DNA of 12,640 nucleotides from Kiloniellales bacterium. Its GTDB lineage: Bacteria > Pseudomonadota > Alphaproteobacteria > Kiloniellales > JAKSDN01. The DNA is taken from assembly GCA_022360075.1 (NCBI GenBank), contig JAKSDN010000880.1, positions 1-12,640 on the forward strand, given 5' to 3'. Shown one piece after another: positions 1 through 6,702 of the stretch; within the stretch, counting starts at the first letter, position 1, and every line of letters starts with the position of its first letter. The position numbers were made by a program, and so were the translations under genes. The notes beneath the pieces were generated by a model. That model had not been told where the DNA came from and did no database searches. It saw only the letters and a list, made by a program, of their open reading frames with translations.

Positions 1-2316
1 ACCAGCGTCATCGACGGCGTAGCTGTCACCACGGCCTTGGGCAGCGTGATCGAGAACGCCATCGGCGGCGACGGCGCCAACACGCTGATCGGCAATGACG
101 CCGACAACTGGCTGTCGGGTATGCGCGCCGACGACACGATCACCGGCGGCGCGGGCAACGACACGCTCGAGGGCGGCGTCGGCAACGATCGCCTGGAGGG
201 TGGGGACGGCGACGACACGGTCCTGGGCAACTTCGGCAACGATTGGCTGATCGGCGGCTCTGGGGCAGGCGACGACAGCTACGACGGCGGCGAGGGGATC
301 GACACGCTCGACTTCTCCTCGACCGCGCTAGGCGTGGTTGCCGATCTGAGCAGCGGCCAGGCGCTCGGTCACGCCACCGAGTCCGGGACCGACTCGCTGG
401 TCCGCATCGAAAACCTGATCGGCGGCAGCGGCGACGACACGCTGATCGGCGACGGCGGCAACAACACTCTCGACGGCGGCAGCGGGGCCGATTCGCTGGA
501 GGGCGGCGCCGGCAACGACTTCATCGAAGGCGGCCAAGGCAACGACACCATCGACGGCGGCGGCGGAGATGACACGCTCGTCTATCGCAGCCTCTTCGAC
601 GACTTCGGATTCTCGTTCAACAGTCCCGACGAGGTCGTGATTACGGCCGCGGCTGGGATTGGTCTGGGCAGCGACACGGCGTCGAATGTCGAGTTCTTCC
701 AGTTCGATGACATCCTGAAGACCCTGTCGGAGCTCTACGATGAATTCGGCTCCAGTGGCGGGTCGACGGCTGACATCGAGTTGACGCTGGGGACGGCGGA
801 AAACGGCCAGTACGGACATTTCTTCGACCCGCAGCGAAACGACGGCGACGAAGTGACCGCCTCATTCCAGGGCACCGGCCAGGACTTGGTCCTGACGCTG
901 ACCGGCTACGACATCGACAAGTCGAACGAGGTCGCAGTCCTGCTGAACGGCAACAGCCTCGGCTTTCTCAGCCAAGGCCCCAACAACGGCCTCAACGCCG
1001 GCAACAGCTTCGCCATCGCCGCAGCGCAGCAGCAGCAAGGCGAGAACATCCTCACCTTCGCCCAGCAGTACTCCGGCTGGGGTTGGGGCGTCACCAACAT
1101 CCTGTTGCAGGAAACGGGTGCGCCGCCACCGCCGCCGGCAACGGACATCGCTCTGACGCTCGGCACCTTGGAAAGCGGCCAGTACGGGAATTTCTTCGAC
1201 CCGCAGCGAAACGACGGCGACGAAGTGACCGCCTCGTTCCAAGGCACCGGCCAGGACTTGGTCCTGACGTTGACCGGCTACGACATCGACAGGTCGAACG
1301 AGGTCGAGGTCCTGTTGAACGGCAACAGCCTCGGCTTTCTCAGCCAAGGCCCGAACAACGGCCTCAACGCCGGCAACAGCTTCGCCATCACCGCAGCCCA
1401 GCAGCAAGGCGAGAACATCCTGACGTTCGCCCAGCAATACTCCGGCTGGGCCTGGGGCGTCACCGATATCCTGCTGCAGGATGCTGGCGCGCCGCCACCG
1501 CCGGCGCCAACGGACATCACTTTGACGGTGGGCACCTTGGAAAGCGGCCAGTACGGGCATTTCTTCGACCCGCAGCGAAACGACGGCGACGAGGTGACCG
1601 CCTCGTTCCAAGGCACCGGCCAGGACTTGCTGCTGAGCCTGACCGGCTACGACATCGACAAGACGACCGAGGTTCAGGTCCTGTTGAACGGCAACAGCCT
1701 CGGCTTTCTCAGCCAAGGCCCGAACAACGGCCTCAATGCCGGCGACAGCTTCGCCATCACTGCAGCCCAGCAGCAGCAAGGCGAGAACATCCTGACGTTC
1801 GCCCAGCAGTTCACCGGCTGGGGCTGGGGCGTAACCAATATTCTGCTGCAAGATACCGCCGCCCCCACGCCATCGCTTGTCGCGGCAAGCGATGCCGCGC
1901 AAGCAAACAGCCTGCTCGGCGGCGCCGGCGATGACATCCTGAACGGCGGCGAGGGCGACGACGTTCTGGCCGGCGGGCTGGGTTTCGACACGCTGACCGG
2001 CGGTGGTGGGCAGGACACGGACAGCTTTCAGTTCGCCCAAAGCGATGTCGGCAGTGGCGTGGACAGGATCACGGACTTCGCGCCCAGCAGCGACAAGATC
2101 GACCTTGCCGACCTCTTCGCACCGGGCCTGGTGAACGCCGGCAATCTGGCCGAGTACGTGGCCGTCGTGGAGAGCGGCAATGACAGCCTGCTTCGGGTGG
2201 ACCTCGACGGCGGCGGTGACGGTTTCGTCGATCTGGCCATTATAACGGACGGCGTCAGCAACGGTGTCACCGACGCCGACGCTCTGCTGTCCAGCGGCCA
2301 GTTGATCATCGCTTAG
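1..2316 (+). CDS. Secreted RTX protein, C-terminal part (5' truncated), probable serralysin-type (M10) protease or relative
   Basis: The frame is open from base 1, so the gene begins upstream. The TTG at 37 is just a codon inside it, not a start. The first residues (TALGSVIENAIGG, then NTLIGN) closely resemble the serralysin C-terminal region that follows an M10 metalloprotease domain, so a zinc protease domain may lie off-window (inference). Next come glycine/aspartate RTX nonapeptides (GGxGNDxLxGG) in two clusters, about nt 50-290 and 415-590, expected to bind calcium outside the cell. Three near-identical ~113-residue modules follow (772-1851), joined by proline linkers. A last RTX cluster (about 1912-2010) leads into a VCA0849-type type I secretion target region (TDSFQF, ITDF, DKIDLADLF). 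The protein should be exported by an ABC/MFP/TolC system, none of which is in the window. RTX export is near certain; the catalytic identity is unproven. Confidence 0.9.
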   Translation, partial: TSVIDGVAVTTALGSVIENAIGGDGANTLIGNDADNWLSGMRADDTITGGAGNDTLEGGVGNDRLEGGDGDDTVLGNFGNDWLIGGSGAGDDSYDGGEGIDTLDFSSTALGVVADLSSGQALGHATESGTDSLVRIENLIGGSGDDTLIGDGGNNTLDGGSGADSLEGGAGNDFIEGGQGNDTIDGGGGDDTLVYRSLFDDFGFSFNSPDEVVITAAAGIGLGSDTASNVEFFQFDDILKTLSELYDEFGSSGGSTADIELTLGTAENGQYGHFFDPQRNDGDEVTASFQGTGQDLVLTLTGYDIDKSNEVAVLLNGNSLGFLSQGPNNGLNAGNSFAIAAAQQQQGENILTFAQQYSGWGWGVTNILLQETGAPPPPPATDIALTLGTLESGQYGNFFDPQRNDGDEVTASFQGTGQDLVLTLTGYDIDRSNEVEVLLNGNSLGFLSQGPNNGLNAGNSFAITAAQQQGENILTFAQQYSGWAWGVTDILLQDAGAPPPPAPTDITLTVGTLESGQYGHFFDPQRNDGDEVTASFQGTGQDLLLSLTGYDIDKTTEVQVLLNGNSLGFLSQGPNNGLNAGDSFAITAAQQQQGENILTFAQQFTGWGWGVTNILLQDTAAPTPSLVAASDAAQANSLLGGAGDDILNGGEGDDVLAGGLGFDTLTGGGGQDTDSFQFAQSDVGSGVDRITDFAPSSDKIDLADLFAPGLVNAGNLAEYVAVVESGNDSLLRVDLDGGGDGFVDLAIITDGVSNGVTDADALLSSGQLIIA
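772..1851 (+). repeat. Three tandem copies of a ~113-residue module in the RTX protein
   Basis: The copies lie at 772-1110, 1144-1479 and 1513-1851, with a period of 372 then 369 nt. Each runs from DIxLTxGT to an ILLQ end and shares an almost invariant core (FFDPQRNDGDEVTASFQGTG and LLNGNSLGFLSQGPNNGLNA). By eye, copies 1 and 2 differ at about 9 residues plus one missing Gln in a poly-Gln stretch (copy 2), copies 1 and 3 at about 13. Linkers are short and proline-rich (APPPPP and APPPPAP). The pattern of an LNG hairpin, GENILTF strand and aromatic GWxWGVT end looks like a beta-sandwich, carbohydrate-binding-like module; this is inference, as I cannot name the family. Near-identity also in DNA suggests recent duplication or gene conversion. 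Confidence 0.95.
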
Positions 2317-2476
2317 CACCGCGCGCGCTCCACCGCTTCCCCGAGCCGGCAGCCGGCTGCGTCTACTTCAGATTGCGCGCAAAGCAGCCGCAACACATTT
2401 GACCGTGCGGCTTCGGCCGACTCCCGCTATATCTCGATTCACAAAGGCATACACCACAAGATGTTGGGGAAGGTGT
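2317..2476. other. Intergenic region between RTX gene and secreted-protein gene
   Basis: This holds 160 nt with no gene. It contains overlapping G/C-rich palindromes at 2344-2360 (AGCCGGC-A-GCCGGCT and the 12-mer GCAGCCGGCTGC), a 10-bp palindrome at 2373-2382 (TTGCGCGCAA), and a 4-bp stem closed by TTCG at 2408-2419. The first may help end RTX transcription, but no T-run follows it. I see no convincing sigma-70 promoter: TTGACC at 2399 and TATATC at 2428 are 23 nt apart, which is too far. Confidence 0.4.
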
Positions 2477-3664
2477 ATGGGGCATCTGAATGCAACCATT
2501 GCGTTAGTCCTCATGCTGGGGGCCTTGGCTCCGGCCGCCCGTGCTTCGGTCCAAGCGCCGGGCTGGGCCGAGGGTACGGCCTGGTCGGAACGCTTCGGCT
2601 GGGCACAGCACAGGCTGTCGGCCTGCCGCAAGGCGACGGAACGCGACAGCCCGAAGCTCTGCGACCGCTTCGTCGCCGAAGCGATCGATCAGATCTACGG
2701 CGTGACGGACTTTCGCGAAGGCACGGGCTATGCCGCCGACGGCGCCGTCGTGCGGGCGCTGCGCGCCGGCCTCGAGTCCTGGAGCCCAATCGGCAGCGCA
2801 GGGACGCAGGCGAACCTCGATCTGGCGCGCGCCCTCGCCGAGGAAGGCACTCCCGTGCTCGCGGTGCTGGGTGCGACGACGCGCGGGCAGCTCGCCCTGA
2901 TCCTGCCCGGCGCCGCCAGCGGCTCGCGCGCCTGGAAGCGCCGCGTACCCAACGCGGCCATGCTGTTCCGCGGCGACCCCGCGCGCTCCTTCATCGGCCG
3001 GCCGCTGTCGTATGCGTTCAGCGTCGCCAAGATGGACGAGGTCCAGCTCTACGTGCACGAGCGGCCGGCCGAGCCGACGCCTCCAGACCAGACAGCGGCC
3101 GAGCCGGCCGTCGCCCGGACGCCGGTACCCGATGAGCGGCCGCTCCCCGTCGATCCGGCCCCTGCGGCGCGCGAGGATCAGGCGACAGGACACTTCGAGA
3201 AGCCGCCGTCTTTGTTCGAAGTCCCTCTGGTCTTGTCACCGGATACCGGCGGTGAAGGGCTCACTCCCCTGGGCGCCCATCTCGACCGCGAGCAACTGCT
3301 GAACGCGCGGCTTTCCGGTACCTGGTGCAAATCGGGGTATGGCGGCACCGCGACGGTGACCGACGCCGTGGTGATCGACGGCTACGGCAAGACGATGAGC
3401 TGGGGCCTCGTCGACAAGGCCAGAGCCGCGGCGTTCCGCTCGACCCAGTCGGTGCCGATCCTCGATGTCATGCAGGAAGGCGAGATCGTCGGCATCACCT
3501 ACGCCCCGAAGCCGCTGGACCCGCACAGCCAGACGGTGTTCTTCGTCCTCGACGGCTACAACAAGCTGCACGAGAGCCATGTCTTCGACAACGCCACGGA
3601 CGAGGTATTCGAGCGCAACGAGGTCTGGCGGCGCTGCGCCGATCAGCTTTCGAGCCGCCGGTAG
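2477..3664 (+). CDS. Secreted protein of unknown function with a possible NlpC/P60-like N-terminal domain
   Basis: The start is ATG 2477, giving 395 residues. It has GGGGAAGG at 2466-2473 upstream and a clean Sec signal peptide (hydrophobic LVLMLGALAP, cleavage likely after ARA at residue 23). The frame is open further upstream to a TTG at 2399, but that would bury the signal. Residues ~34-195 carry LCDRFVAEA (Cys62), a downstream GQLALILPG (Gln138) and PNAAMLF. The layout recalls NlpC/P60- or CHAP-like cysteine amidases (Cys, then a GH motif), but Gln sits where I would expect the His, so activity is doubtful. Residues ~196-270 include a Pro/Ala-rich linker. Residues ~280-390 form a separate domain starting LSGTWCKSGYGGTATV, perhaps a small beta-barrel, with cysteines at 284 and 387. 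It is convergent with the oxidase gene downstream. Family unrecognised with certainty. Confidence 0.85.
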   Translation: MGHLNATIALVLMLGALAPAARASVQAPGWAEGTAWSERFGWAQHRLSACRKATERDSPKLCDRFVAEAIDQIYGVTDFREGTGYAADGAVVRALRAGLESWSPIGSAGTQANLDLARALAEEGTPVLAVLGATTRGQLALILPGAASGSRAWKRRVPNAAMLFRGDPARSFIGRPLSYAFSVAKMDEVQLYVHERPAEPTPPDQTAAEPAVARTPVPDERPLPVDPAPAAREDQATGHFEKPPSLFEVPLVLSPDTGGEGLTPLGAHLDREQLLNARLSGTWCKSGYGGTATVTDAVVIDGYGKTMSWGLVDKARAAAFRSTQSVPILDVMQEGEIVGITYAPKPLDPHSQTVFFVLDGYNKLHESHVFDNATDEVFERNEVWRRCADQLSSRR

Positions 3665-3668
3665 CACC

Positions 3669-3700
3669 GGCCCGGAGCCGGAATGCCGCAGGCTCCGGCC
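3669..3700. terminator. Candidate bidirectional terminator hairpin between convergent genes
   Basis: CCGGAGCC (3672-3679) pairs perfectly with GGCTCCGG (3691-3698) over an 11-nt loop. Two more G-C pairs form if C3671 bulges. It begins 5 nt after the stop of the secreted-protein gene and touches the stop codon of the oxidase gene (3700-3702). No T-run is present on either side, so termination efficiency is uncertain. Confidence 0.45.
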
Positions 3701-4887
3701 TAGGAAATCGAGCCCACGCCGTAGGCGCCGGTCAGCAAGGCGCCTTCCTCGAAGCGGCTGGCCCGGTAGGGCGTAATATCGACGTCGGTCGCCTGGCCCA
3801 GGACCGACTGCGCCAGCACCAGACCCACCGCCGGCGCGAGCTTGAAGCCGTGGCCGGAGAAGCCGTAGGCCAGGGTCAGGCCCTCGACGCCCGCCACGGG
3901 GCCGAGCACCGGGTTCCAATCCGGCGTGATGTCGTAGGCACCGACCCAGCTCGCCGTCAGCCGCGCGTCTTGGAAGCTCGCCATGCGGCGCGCCACCTGG
4001 CCGCCTTGCAACAGCACGAAGTCGTCGGCCACGTTCTCGTCCATGGCGTCGGGCCCGGAGACCGGATCGCCGTGATCGCCGGTGCCGACCAGCACGACGC
4101 CGCCCGAGCTTGGCCGGAAGTACATCTTGTTGTCGGTCGTCAGGTCCTTGACCACCGGCAGGCTCGCCGCATAGGGCGCCGCCGCCTCGAAGGTCAGCAC
4201 GATGTGGCGCGACACCTCCAGGCTGATCGGGATGCCGGCCGGCTCTGCGAGGCCGCGCAACCAGGGTCCGATCGCGCAGACGACGATCGGGGCCGAGAGA
4301 TCGCCTTGGGCCGTGCGCAGGCCGGTGACCCGGCCGCCTTCGACGCGTAGCGACTCGGCCGGCGTCTCGGCCTTGACGACGGCGCCACGCGCCCTGGCGG
4401 CGCGCAGGAACGAGCTGGTCGTGAGATAGGGATCGGCGTAGCCCGAGCACGGCTCGTGGCCGATCACGGCGACGTCGTCGAGCGTCAGGAGCGGGTGGCG
4501 CTCCCGCGCCTCCTCGGCCGTGATCAAGCGGGTCTCGGCTCCGATATCGGCCTGCATCGAAAGATTGGCGCGCAGCTTGGCGGCGAAGTCGCCTTCCGGC
4601 GCGAGGATCAGGTAGCCCGAATTGACGAAACCGCTGTCGGCCTCCCCGTCCTCCAGCCAATCGCCGAAGGATGCGAAGATCCGCAGGCTGCGCAGCGTCA
4701 GCGCCGTATTCGAGGGCACCGAGTAGTGGCTGCGCACGATGGCGCAGGACTTCGCCGTGCCGCCGCTACAGAGCGCACCGCGCTCCACGACGCAGACCTT
4801 GAGACCGCCCAGCTTGGCGAGATGAAACGCGGTCGATGCGCCGACCACGCCGCTTCCGATCACGATCGCGTCGTAGCTCTCCGCCAT
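3700..4887 (-). CDS. FAD-dependent oxidoreductase of the DAO family (DadA/sarcosine oxidase beta-like)
   Basis: The start ATG at 4887 has a perfect AGGAGGT at 4894-4900, giving 395 residues, normal for the family. The N-terminus shows a Rossmann dinucleotide-binding motif (GSGVVG, residues 11-16, with Glu35 at the end of the second strand). The motif AIVRSHY (~50-56) and the C-terminal NPVLGP and GFSGHGFKLAP match COG0665 amine/amino-acid oxidases such as the sarcosine oxidase beta chain. These enzymes oxidise a secondary or primary amine to an imine with electrons going to FAD. The substrate cannot be told from sequence, and no partner subunits (SoxA, SoxD, SoxG) are next to it, so it probably acts as a single-chain cytoplasmic enzyme. 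It is divergent from the small lipoprotein and convergent with the secreted-protein gene. Confidence 0.93.
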   Translation of the reverse strand: MAESYDAIVIGSGVVGASTAFHLAKLGGLKVCVVERGALCSGGTAKSCAIVRSHYSVPSNTALTLRSLRIFASFGDWLEDGEADSGFVNSGYLILAPEGDFAAKLRANLSMQADIGAETRLITAEEARERHPLLTLDDVAVIGHEPCSGYADPYLTTSSFLRAARARGAVVKAETPAESLRVEGGRVTGLRTAQGDLSAPIVVCAIGPWLRGLAEPAGIPISLEVSRHIVLTFEAAAPYAASLPVVKDLTTDNKMYFRPSSGGVVLVGTGDHGDPVSGPDAMDENVADDFVLLQGGQVARRMASFQDARLTASWVGAYDITPDWNPVLGPVAGVEGLTLAYGFSGHGFKLAPAVGLVLAQSVLGQATDVDITPYRASRFEEGALLTGAYGVGSIS

Positions 4888-4909
4888 CGAACGACCTCCT
4901 CTGCTCGTC

Positions 4910-4934
4910 CGCGGAAATCGGAATCTCTTCCGCG
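4910..4934. promoter_or_regulatory. Inverted repeat in the leader of the FAD oxidoreductase gene
   Basis: CGCGGAA (4910-4916) and TTCCGCG (4928-4934) are perfect 7-bp arms around an 11-nt spacer. The repeat lies 9 nt upstream of the SD of the oxidase gene. It could be an operator or an mRNA hairpin. The geometry is seen directly; the function is inferred. Confidence 0.35.
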
Positions 4935-5035
4935 CAACTGGAGCGCCTTCCTAGCAGCAAGCCACCGGCCGGACCAGCCAAGAAGGCGCGGCGACTCGGC
5001 ATAGAGGCTTAGATTCCTTGGCCTTAGCCACCTTT

Positions 5036-5085
5036 GTCACAGCCCTTGCCCATAGATGACACACGCCGGTCCCGCCGGCTGTGAC
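5036..5085. promoter_or_regulatory. Long-spaced 9-bp inverted repeat upstream of the small lipoprotein gene
   Basis: GTCACAGCC (5036-5044) and GGCTGTGAC (5077-5085) are perfect 9-bp arms separated by 32 nt, ending 54 nt before the lipoprotein start. It could be a paired operator or the base of a leader RNA structure. I found no well-spaced sigma-70 promoter in this stretch. Confidence 0.35.
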
Positions 5086-5139
5086 TACATAGTTCGTCAG
5101 GAGCCAGGCGGAACCAGGACCAGACGATAGGAGGTTCAG

Positions 5140-5274
5140 ATGTCAGGCATTCGCGGGTTTGCGGCTTTGGCCGCCAGTCTGATGGCTCTGATGCTTGGCC
5201 TCGCTGCCTGCGATCAAAGCGCACAGCAAGGGGGCGAGACCCCACCGCCGGCCGAGCAACCCAGCCAGCAGTAA
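5140..5274 (+). CDS. Small lipoprotein, 44 residues
   Basis: A short ORF beginning ATG 5140 and ending TAA 5272-5274, with a textbook SD (AGGAGGT, 5129-5135) at 4-nt spacing. The product has a short basic n-region (MSGIRG), a hydrophobic core (LAASLMALMLG) and a lipobox LAAC with Cys24. That Cys should be lipidated and become the mature N-terminus, leaving only 21 residues rich in Gln, Pro and Glu. Asp follows the lipid Cys; in Enterobacteria this +2 Asp favours inner-membrane retention, but the rule is not certain in alphaproteobacteria. It resembles the tiny entericidin-like or orphan lipoproteins of proteobacteria, though I cannot assign a family. A strong hairpin follows, so it appears to be a monocistronic unit. 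Confidence 0.85.
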   Translation: MSGIRGFAALAASLMALMLGLAACDQSAQQGGETPPPAEQPSQQ

Positions 5275-5311
5275 CCGGGGGTCGGAATCGCCTGGCAGAC
5301 GACCCACCGGT

Positions 5312-5360
5312 GGAGGGCGCGAGGCTGACCGTCCCTTGCCTCGCGCTCTCCTCTTCTCTC
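5312..5360 (+). terminator. Rho-independent-type terminator after the small lipoprotein gene
   Basis: A 14-bp stem (5312-5325 with 5338-5351, one G-T wobble) closes a 12-nt loop. It is followed directly by a pyrimidine tract, CTCTTCTCTC, at 5351-5360. It begins 38 nt after the lipoprotein stop. The tract is mixed C/T rather than pure T. The minus-strand MFS gene ends at 5390, so the hairpin may serve both directions. Confidence 0.7.
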
Positions 5361-5389
5361 ACTCGGATGACAGCCTTCAGGCAATGGCC

Positions 5390-6616
5390 CTAGATCGCAG
5401 CGCCAGCTTTGGAGCGCCGCTCGCGCGGCAGCACCAGCGCTGCGCTCGCCAAGCACAGCGCCATCACGGCGAGCAACGTGTAGAGCCGGGTGAAGCCCTC
5501 GCTGGGATCGTGCAGCCACGCGATCACCGGCACCGCCAAGGCGCCGACGCCGAGCGCGAGCACGTACTTCACGGCATAGAAGCGCGCGCGCCACGCGGCC
5601 ACCGAATGGCGAGCCACCAAGGTATCGGTGATCGGGATCTCGCCGAACACGATCATCATCAGGCCCAGGATGGCCAAAGCCGACGGCAGGCCCGAGAACA
5701 GGATCACGGCGACCAACAGAGGCGCCTGCAGGGCCGGCAGCAAGAGCGCCAGCGGCTTCAGGGGATAGCGATCGATCAGCCAGCCGACGGCGATCTGGGT
5801 GAAGGCCGCGACGGCGAAGATCGCCGAGGCGAGGCCGCCGGCGCCGAGTGGGCCGTCGAACCAGCCGCCGAACTCGCTGTCGATCAGCTTGGGCAGCGAG
5901 ACCGTGGTGATGTTGAAGATCAAGCCGCCGAAAAAGGCGGAGGCCAGCAGATAGGCGAAGATCCGCGGCAGCACCGAAAGATCGACGCTCTTCGCCGCGT
6001 CCGACCGCTCGTCCGACGCCGCGGCCACGCGCCAGGGCAGCGCCACGAACAGCAGGCCCGTGGCCAAGGAGATCACGCCCGGCACGAAAAAGGCCCAGCG
6101 CCAGCCCAAGCTTTCGCTGAGCACGGCGGCCAGCAAGGGCGCGGCGGCGACGCCCATGTTGCCATAGACCCCATTGACGCCGAGCGCGCGGCCCAGCGGC
6201 CGCGCCTGCTCGACCAGCATGGCGATGCCGACCGGATGGTAGATCGACGCCGCCAGGCCGAGCAGGCCCAGGCCGAGACCGATCTGCCAGCTCGTCTGGG
6301 CGAGGCCGGTCACGATCGCGCCCAGGCCCAGGCCGAAGAACATGACCGCCAGCATGCCCCGGCGGCTCCAGCGGTCGCCCAGCCAGCCGGCCGGGATCGT
6401 GCCCGCGGCAAAGCCCACGAAGCCGATGGTCGCCGGCAGCAGCAAGTCGCCGTAGCTGCCCATGGCGTCGGCCTCGAGGCTCAGCACCACGGTCGGGTAG
6501 ATCAGCATGAAGAGATGCGCGTAGGCGTGCCCGAAATTCAGGCACAGGATCGGCAGACGCCGACCGATCCCTGCAGCCTCGGCGCCTTCGAGCGACCTTG
6601 CGGCATCACTGGTCAT
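5390..6616 (-). CDS. MFS transporter (Fsr/NimT-like efflux type)
   Basis: The start is ATG 6616 (408 residues), with GGGAG at 6624-6628 and 7-nt spacing. A TTG at 6640 in the same frame lacks an SD. About twelve hydrophobic segments are visible. The cytoplasmic loop between helices 2 and 3 carries the MFS signature (GWLGDRWSRRGML), and SIYHPVGIAML and GVYGNMGVAAAPLLAA follow, similar to the fosmidomycin-resistance-like branch of MFS_1. A central hydrophilic loop (ASDERSDAAK) separates the halves. It probably exports a drug-like or metabolic compound across the inner membrane. It is divergent from an AraC regulator, an arrangement known for NimT/NimR (YeaN/YeaM) of E. coli, so local control is likely. 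Substrate unknown. Confidence 0.92.
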   Translation of the reverse strand: MTSDAARSLEGAEAAGIGRRLPILCLNFGHAYAHLFMLIYPTVVLSLEADAMGSYGDLLLPATIGFVGFAAGTIPAGWLGDRWSRRGMLAVMFFGLGLGAIVTGLAQTSWQIGLGLGLLGLAASIYHPVGIAMLVEQARPLGRALGVNGVYGNMGVAAAPLLAAVLSESLGWRWAFFVPGVISLATGLLFVALPWRVAAASDERSDAAKSVDLSVLPRIFAYLLASAFFGGLIFNITTVSLPKLIDSEFGGWFDGPLGAGGLASAIFAVAAFTQIAVGWLIDRYPLKPLALLLPALQAPLLVAVILFSGLPSALAILGLMMIVFGEIPITDTLVARHSVAAWRARFYAVKYVLALGVGALAVPVIAWLHDPSEGFTRLYTLLAVMALCLASAALVLPRERRSKAGAAI

Positions 6617-6702
6617 GAGCCGGCTCCCGTCGGTTCGCAAAGAAATACAGAACCCTTTCTACATCTGGCCGCGACGTCGGTCTCTCGTTATTCTGTCAGG
6701 AA
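6617..6702. promoter_or_regulatory. Divergent promoter region between MFS and AraC genes
   Basis: This 86-nt region must hold both promoters and the operator. It contains ACAGAA (6647-6652) and an inverted copy, TTCTGT (6691-6696), plus AGAAA (6641-6645) facing TTTCT (6656-6660). These are candidate contacts for the AraC protein. The words are short enough to arise by chance, and I see no strong -35/-10 pair. Confidence 0.35.

Noticed and set aside
37..600. G/C-rich short repeats at the window start considered as a CRISPR or satellite array
   Set aside because: They are RTX nonapeptide codons in frame with the secreted protein, with no conserved repeat-spacer structure.
862..2319. Long minus-strand open frames opposite the RTX gene
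   Set aside because: They mirror the repeats of the plus-strand gene, have no SD or recognisable domain, and result from G/C-rich repetitive codons.
2399..2433. Sigma-70 promoter TTGACC/TATATC ahead of the secreted-protein gene
   Set aside because: The spacing of 23 nt is too long for sigma-70.
3236..4660. 474-codon minus-strand frame overlapping the oxidase gene
   Set aside because: Its Arg/Gly/Ala-rich product lacks any motif and lies over the clearly conserved FAD oxidoreductase in another frame.
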